DNA of 9,220 nucleotides from Candidatus Auribacterota bacterium (GTDB taxonomy: Bacteria; Auribacterota; JAFGBW01). Under the pieces are notes generated by a model. The model was given only the letters and a program-made list of their open reading frames with translations. It searched no databases and was not told where the DNA came from. The DNA is taken from contig JAFGBW010000203.1 of the NCBI GenBank assembly GCA_016932965.1, forward strand, positions 1 to 9,220. The letters run 5' to 3'. Both the position numbers and the translations under genes were made by a program. Positions 6,514 to 9,220 of the stretch are shown one piece after another; the first letter of the stretch is position 1; each line of letters opens with the position of its first letter.

Positions 6514-8457
6514 ATGGGAAATACTAAAATTATAGGAATAGATTTAGGAACAACGTATTCCTGCGTTTCAGTGATGGAAGGCGGCAAACCCGTTGTGATC
6601 ACCAATTCAGAAGGGAGCAGAACCACACCGTCCATCGTGGCTTTCACTAAAGACGGGGAAAGGCTGGTCGGACAGGTCGCGAAAAGACAAGCCATTACCA
6701 ATCCCGAGAACACGGTTTTTTCAGCCAAGCGTTTCATCGGACGCAAATACACCGAATGTCACTCTGAAAAAAAGATGGTTCCCTTTAAAGTCTCGGAAGG
6801 AAAAAACGGAGACGTGAGATTTTCCGTCAACCAGGGTGAATTCTCTCCGCCTGAAATTTCAGCCATCGTGCTGCAGAAAATGAAAAAGACAGCGGAAGAT
6901 TACCTGGGGACAGAAGTCAAGCAGGCCGTCATCACGGTGCCGGCTTATTTCAACGATTCCCAGCGCCAGGCCACTAAAGACGCGGGAACCATTGCCGGGC
7001 TGGACGTACTCCGCATCATCAACGAACCCACCGCGGCGGCCCTGGCTTACGGAATGGACAAGAAAAAAGAAGAAACCGTTGCCATTTTTGATTTCGGCGG
7101 CGGCACGTTTGATATTTCCATCCTTGAAATCGGGGACGGTGTTTTTGAAGTGAAAGCCACCAACGGCGATACCCATCTGGGAGGCGATGATTTTGACCAG
7201 GCTGTCATGGACTGGCTGATCACGGAATTCAAAAAAGACCAGGGAATCGATCTCAAAAACGATAAGATGGCCATCCAGCGACTGAAGGAAGCGGCTGAAA
7301 AAGGCAAGTGTGAACTTTCCTCATCCATGGAGACGCAGATCAACCTTCCCTTCATCACGGCCGACCAGAGCGGGCCGAAACATTTGAACATGACCTTATC
7401 GCGTTCCAAATTTGAAGCCATCATCGAGCCGTTTTTAGACAGGGCCGTTGACCCCTGCAACAAATGCATGGCCGATGCCGGTCTGACTTCGGATAAGATC
7501 CATGAGGTGATTTTGGTGGGCGGGTCCACAAGAGTGCCGGCCATCCAGGCACTTGTCAGAAAAATTTTCGGAAAAGAAGGCAATAAAAGCGTCAACCCGG
7601 ATGAAGTAGTGGCTGTCGGCGCCGCCATCCAGGGAGGAGTTCTGGGCGGAGAAGTCAAGGACGTCCTCTTATTGGATGTCACGCCCCTTTCCCTCGGCAT
7701 CGAAACGTTAGGCGGGGTTTTTACCCGGCTGATTGACAGAAACACAACCATCCCCACCAAGCGTTCCCAGATCTTTTCCACAGCGGACGATAACCAGACC
7801 GTGGTCAGCATCCATGTGCTCCAGGGCGAGCGTCCTCTGGCCAAAGACAACCGCTCCCTGGCCCGGTTCGACCTCTCTGATATTCCTCCGGCGCCGCGCG
7901 GAGTCCCCCAGATCGAGGTGACTTTCGATATCGACGCCAATGGCATTGTGCACGTGACAGCCAAGGACCTTTCCACCGGCAAACAACAGAAAATCCGCGT
8001 GGAGGCTTCTTCAGGACTCTCTGAAAATGAAATTGACCGCATGGTCAAAGAGGCTGAAACTCATGCCAGGGATGATAAGGAAAAAGAGAAAACCATTCAG
8101 GAAAAAAATGAGGCTGAACACCTGATCTATCAGACCGAAAAAGCACTCCGTGAATACGGCGACAAGATCGGCTCTGAAAAGGAAAAAATCGAAGCGGCCG
8201 TTAAAAAGCTGAAAGACGCCGTCTCCAGCGGCGACAGCGACCGAATCAAAAAAGCCAAGGAGGAATTGAGCCTGGCCGCGCAGAAAATAGGCGAGATCAT
8301 GGCCAAGGAAGCCCAGGCCCAGCAGGGTGCCGCAGGGAAACAGCAGTCTTCGGGAAAAAGCCAGGACACCCCGCATGATAAGGGCCCCAAAGACCAGGGT
8401 CCCTCCTCTAAAAAAGATGACGACGTCATCGACGCCGAATTCGAGGAAAGCAAGTAA
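6514..8457 (+). CDS. dnaK: molecular chaperone DnaK (Hsp70)
   Basis: DnaK is an ATP-driven cytoplasmic chaperone that binds exposed hydrophobic stretches of client proteins, working with DnaJ and GrpE. At 647 aa it is full length. The ATPase domain shows phosphate-1 motif [10 protein letters not shown] (9-18), phosphate-2 motif [11 protein letters not shown] (192-202) with the conserved Thr at 198, and adenosine motif [10 protein letters not shown] (333-342). The hydrophobic interdomain linker DVLLLDV (383-389) is intact. The beta-sandwich substrate domain (about 390-500) includes [12 protein letters not shown] and VLQGER, followed by a helical lid to about 600. The Gly/Gln/Lys-rich tail ends [13 protein letters not shown], the usual bacterial ending. 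An in-frame ATG at 6508 would add two residues but is too close to AAGGAG. grpE lies upstream; dnaJ does not follow. The gene ends 7 nt before a perfect palindrome that starts copy 2 of the two-hairpin element. Confidence 0.97.
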   Translation: MGNTKIIGIDLGTTYSCVSVMEGGKPVVITNSEGSRTTPSIVAFTKDGERLVGQVAKRQAITNPENTVFSAKRFIGRKYTECHSEKKMVPFKVSEGKNGDVRFSVNQGEFSPPEISAIVLQKMKKTAEDYLGTEVKQAVITVPAYFNDSQRQATKDAGTIAGLDVLRIINEPTAAALAYGMDKKKEETVAIFDFGGGTFDISILEIGDGVFEVKATNGDTHLGGDDFDQAVMDWLITEFKKDQGIDLKNDKMAIQRLKEAAEKGKCELSSSMETQINLPFITADQSGPKHLNMTLSRSKFEAIIEPFLDRAVDPCNKCMADAGLTSDKIHEVILVGGSTRVPAIQALVRKIFGKEGNKSVNPDEVVAVGAAIQGGVLGGEVKDVLLLDVTPLSLGIETLGGVFTRLIDRNTTIPTKRSQIFSTADDNQTVVSIHVLQGERPLAKDNRSLARFDLSDIPPAPRGVPQIEVTFDIDANGIVHVTAKDLSTGKQQKIRVEASSGLSENEIDRMVKEAETHARDDKEKEKTIQEKNEAEHLIYQTEKALREYGDKIGSEKEKIEAAVKKLKDAVSSGDSDRIKKAKEELSLAAQKIGEIMAKEAQAQQGAAGKQQSSGKSQDTPHDKGPKDQGPSSKKDDDVIDAEFEESK

Positions 8458-8464
8458 AAGCAAT

Positions 8465-8552
8465 ATGAAGGGAAACGTTTCCCTTCATGCTTCCCTTTTA
8501 AAGAAAAACATTGCGGCCGCTGATTTTTTTGAAGCAAAAAAATCAGCGGCCG
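8465..8552 (+). repeat. two-hairpin composite element, copy 2 (after dnaK)
   Basis: Hairpin A (8465-8488) is a perfect palindrome with 12-nt arms, ATGAAGGGAAAC, unrelated in stem sequence to hairpin A of the other copies. The 25-nt linker (8489-8513) has the diverged core CCCTTTTAAAGAAAAACATT. Hairpin B (8514-8552) has a perfect 17-bp stem: CGGCCGCTGA followed by seven T on the left arm and the complement on the right, around the loop GAAGC (8531-8535). Only the T-run, loop and A-run resemble hairpin B in the other copies; the outer stem is different but fully paired. It lies 7 nt after the dnaK stop. No U-tract follows, so intrinsic termination in the classical sense is unlikely. Confidence 0.75.
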
Positions 8553-8624
8553 GAACGGTTTCATTAAATTTAAAATAAAATTCCCTGCCTGATTTCAAAA
8601 TCCTGTTTCCTAGAATAATGCCCT

Positions 8625-8729
8625 GCGGGAAATGAATTTTTGTTTCAAAAAATTATTTCCCGCGCATTGATTTTCTTGAAAGGCGGGTTCGGGCGGAAAA
8701 CTTCTTTTGGTAAAAAAAGTTTTCCGCCC
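8625..8729 (-). repeat. two-hairpin composite element, copy 3 (after thiE, inverted)
   Basis: Read on the minus strand, hairpin A comes first (8729-8691). Its 18-nt arms share the GGGCGGAAAACTT stem with copy 1 and have one mismatch (8704 against 8716). A 27-nt linker (8690-8664) with CCTTTCAAGAAAA follows, 23 of 27 identical to copy 1. Hairpin B (8663-8625) has outer stem GCGGGAAAT/ATTTCCCGC, a one-base bulge, then an A/T stem with GAAAC in the loop. It starts 15 nt after the thiE stop, across a run of eight C (plus strand, 8737-8744). About 72 nt separate its hairpin B from that of copy 2, so the two convergent genes dnaK and thiE each end in their own copy, tail to tail. Confidence 0.8.
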
Positions 8730-8744
8730 AACAATACCCCCCCC

Positions 8745-9220
8745 TCAGCCATGACGGATTAATCTTTTTTCGATATCCAGGACGAGGTCTTTGACAGTGG
8801 AGGCGATTTTTTCCGCCTGGGTGATTTCCGTGACCATGGCGATATTTCTTGCTCCACATTCGATCACTTTTCTCAGATTGTCCTTCTTGATCCCCCCCAT
8901 GACGGAAAAAGGGAGTTTTGTTTTCACGCTTTTTAAATAATCCAGCCCGAGCGGTTTTACGGAAGTCATCTTGGTTTGTGTCTGGAAAACAGGACCGATA
9001 TTGATGTAAGTGGCGCCGTCTTCTTCAGCCCGCCGGATCTCTTCCTGCGTATGCGTTGAAACGCCGATCATAAGGCTGGGCGCGATCCTTCTGGCCTCCC
9101 GGCAGGGCAAATCATTTTGCCCCAGATGCACCCCGTCCGCCTCCACTGCCAGGGCGATGTCAACATGATCATTGATGATGAGTGTGACCCCGTTTTGCCT
9201 GGTGAGTCTGCGGTATTCTC
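8745..9220 (-). CDS. thiE: thiamine-phosphate synthase ThiE, 5' end outside window
   Basis: ThiE couples hydroxymethylpyrimidine diphosphate with thiazole phosphate to make thiamine phosphate, the joining step of vitamin B1 synthesis. The visible 157 residues cover the C-terminal three quarters of the TIM-barrel enzyme. They run from EYRRLTRQNGVTLIINDHVD through ADGVHLGQNDLP, GVSTHT, GPVFQTQTK (with the TxTK lysine and threonines of the phosphate site) and VMGGI to a stop at 8745-8747. The frame stays open to the right edge; the GTG at 9146 is an internal valine, not the start. About 50 N-terminal residues should lie beyond the window. The gene is convergent with dnaK, and its 3' end carries copy 3 of the two-hairpin element. 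Confidence 0.92.
   Translation of the reverse strand, partial: EYRRLTRQNGVTLIINDHVDIALAVEADGVHLGQNDLPCREARRIAPSLMIGVSTHTQEEIRRAEEDGATYINIGPVFQTQTKMTSVKPLGLDYLKSVKTKLPFSVMGGIKKDNLRKVIECGARNIAMVTEITQAEKIASTVKDLVLDIEKRLIRHG

Noticed and set aside
7047-8048. 333-codon minus-strand open frame inside dnaK
   Set aside because: It is antisense to conserved DnaK coding sequence, Ser/Thr/Pro-rich and without domain features, so a shadow frame.
8553-8624. dnaJ or another gene between dnaK and thiE
   Set aside because: Only about 72 nt remain between the two elements, with no ORF or RNA gene visible.
9144-9146. GTG as the thiE start codon
   Set aside because: The frame continues to the window edge with conserved ThiE sequence (GVTLIINDHVDIAL), so this is an internal valine.

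Overview
This window looks like bacterial chromosome, probably a delta-proteobacterium (Desulfobacterota). That placement is an inference from the style of the proteins (ClpA, GrpE, DnaK, a B-box/multi-pass membrane protein, a CheB-like regulator). No rRNA or other decisive marker is present. No tRNA, rRNA, CRISPR array or intact mobile element was seen.

Layout, left to right. A short intergenic stretch with AT-rich heptamer repeats leads into a complete clpA (145-2445, +), the unfoldase of the ClpAP protease. Next come a long two-hairpin element (2453-2560) and a small unrecognised gene (2635-2922, +). Two genes on the minus strand overlap by 4 bp: a zinc-finger membrane protein (3981-4943) and, downstream, a receiver/CheB-like protein that has lost its catalytic serine (2941-3984). 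About 780 bp without a convincing gene follows. It holds heptamer repeats, small palindromes and one doubtful ORF. Then comes the chaperone pair grpE (5721-6443, +) and dnaK (6514-8457, +). A thiE gene (8745 to beyond the right edge, -) converges on dnaK.

clpA, grpE and dnaK are all protein quality-control genes: DnaK with its exchange factor GrpE refolds proteins, and ClpA feeds unfolded ones to ClpP. dnaJ, hrcA, clpS and clpP are not in the window, and no CIRCE operator is visible in front of grpE. The minus-strand pair has no obvious link to chaperones and looks like an independent signalling unit.

The most unusual signal is a composite repeat found three times, at 2453-2560, 8465-8552 and 8625-8729 (the last inverted). 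Each copy is a long palindrome, a 25-27 nt linker with a conserved core CCTTTCAAGAAAA (looser in the dnaK copy), and a second hairpin. In the second hairpin the outer stem differs completely between copies but still pairs, while the inner part (T-run, GAARC loop, A-run) is conserved. All three lie 7-15 nt after a stop codon (clpA, dnaK, thiE) in the same orientation relative to that gene. None has the U-tract of a classical terminator. This pattern suggests a structured 3'-end RNA element or a REP-like repeat family.
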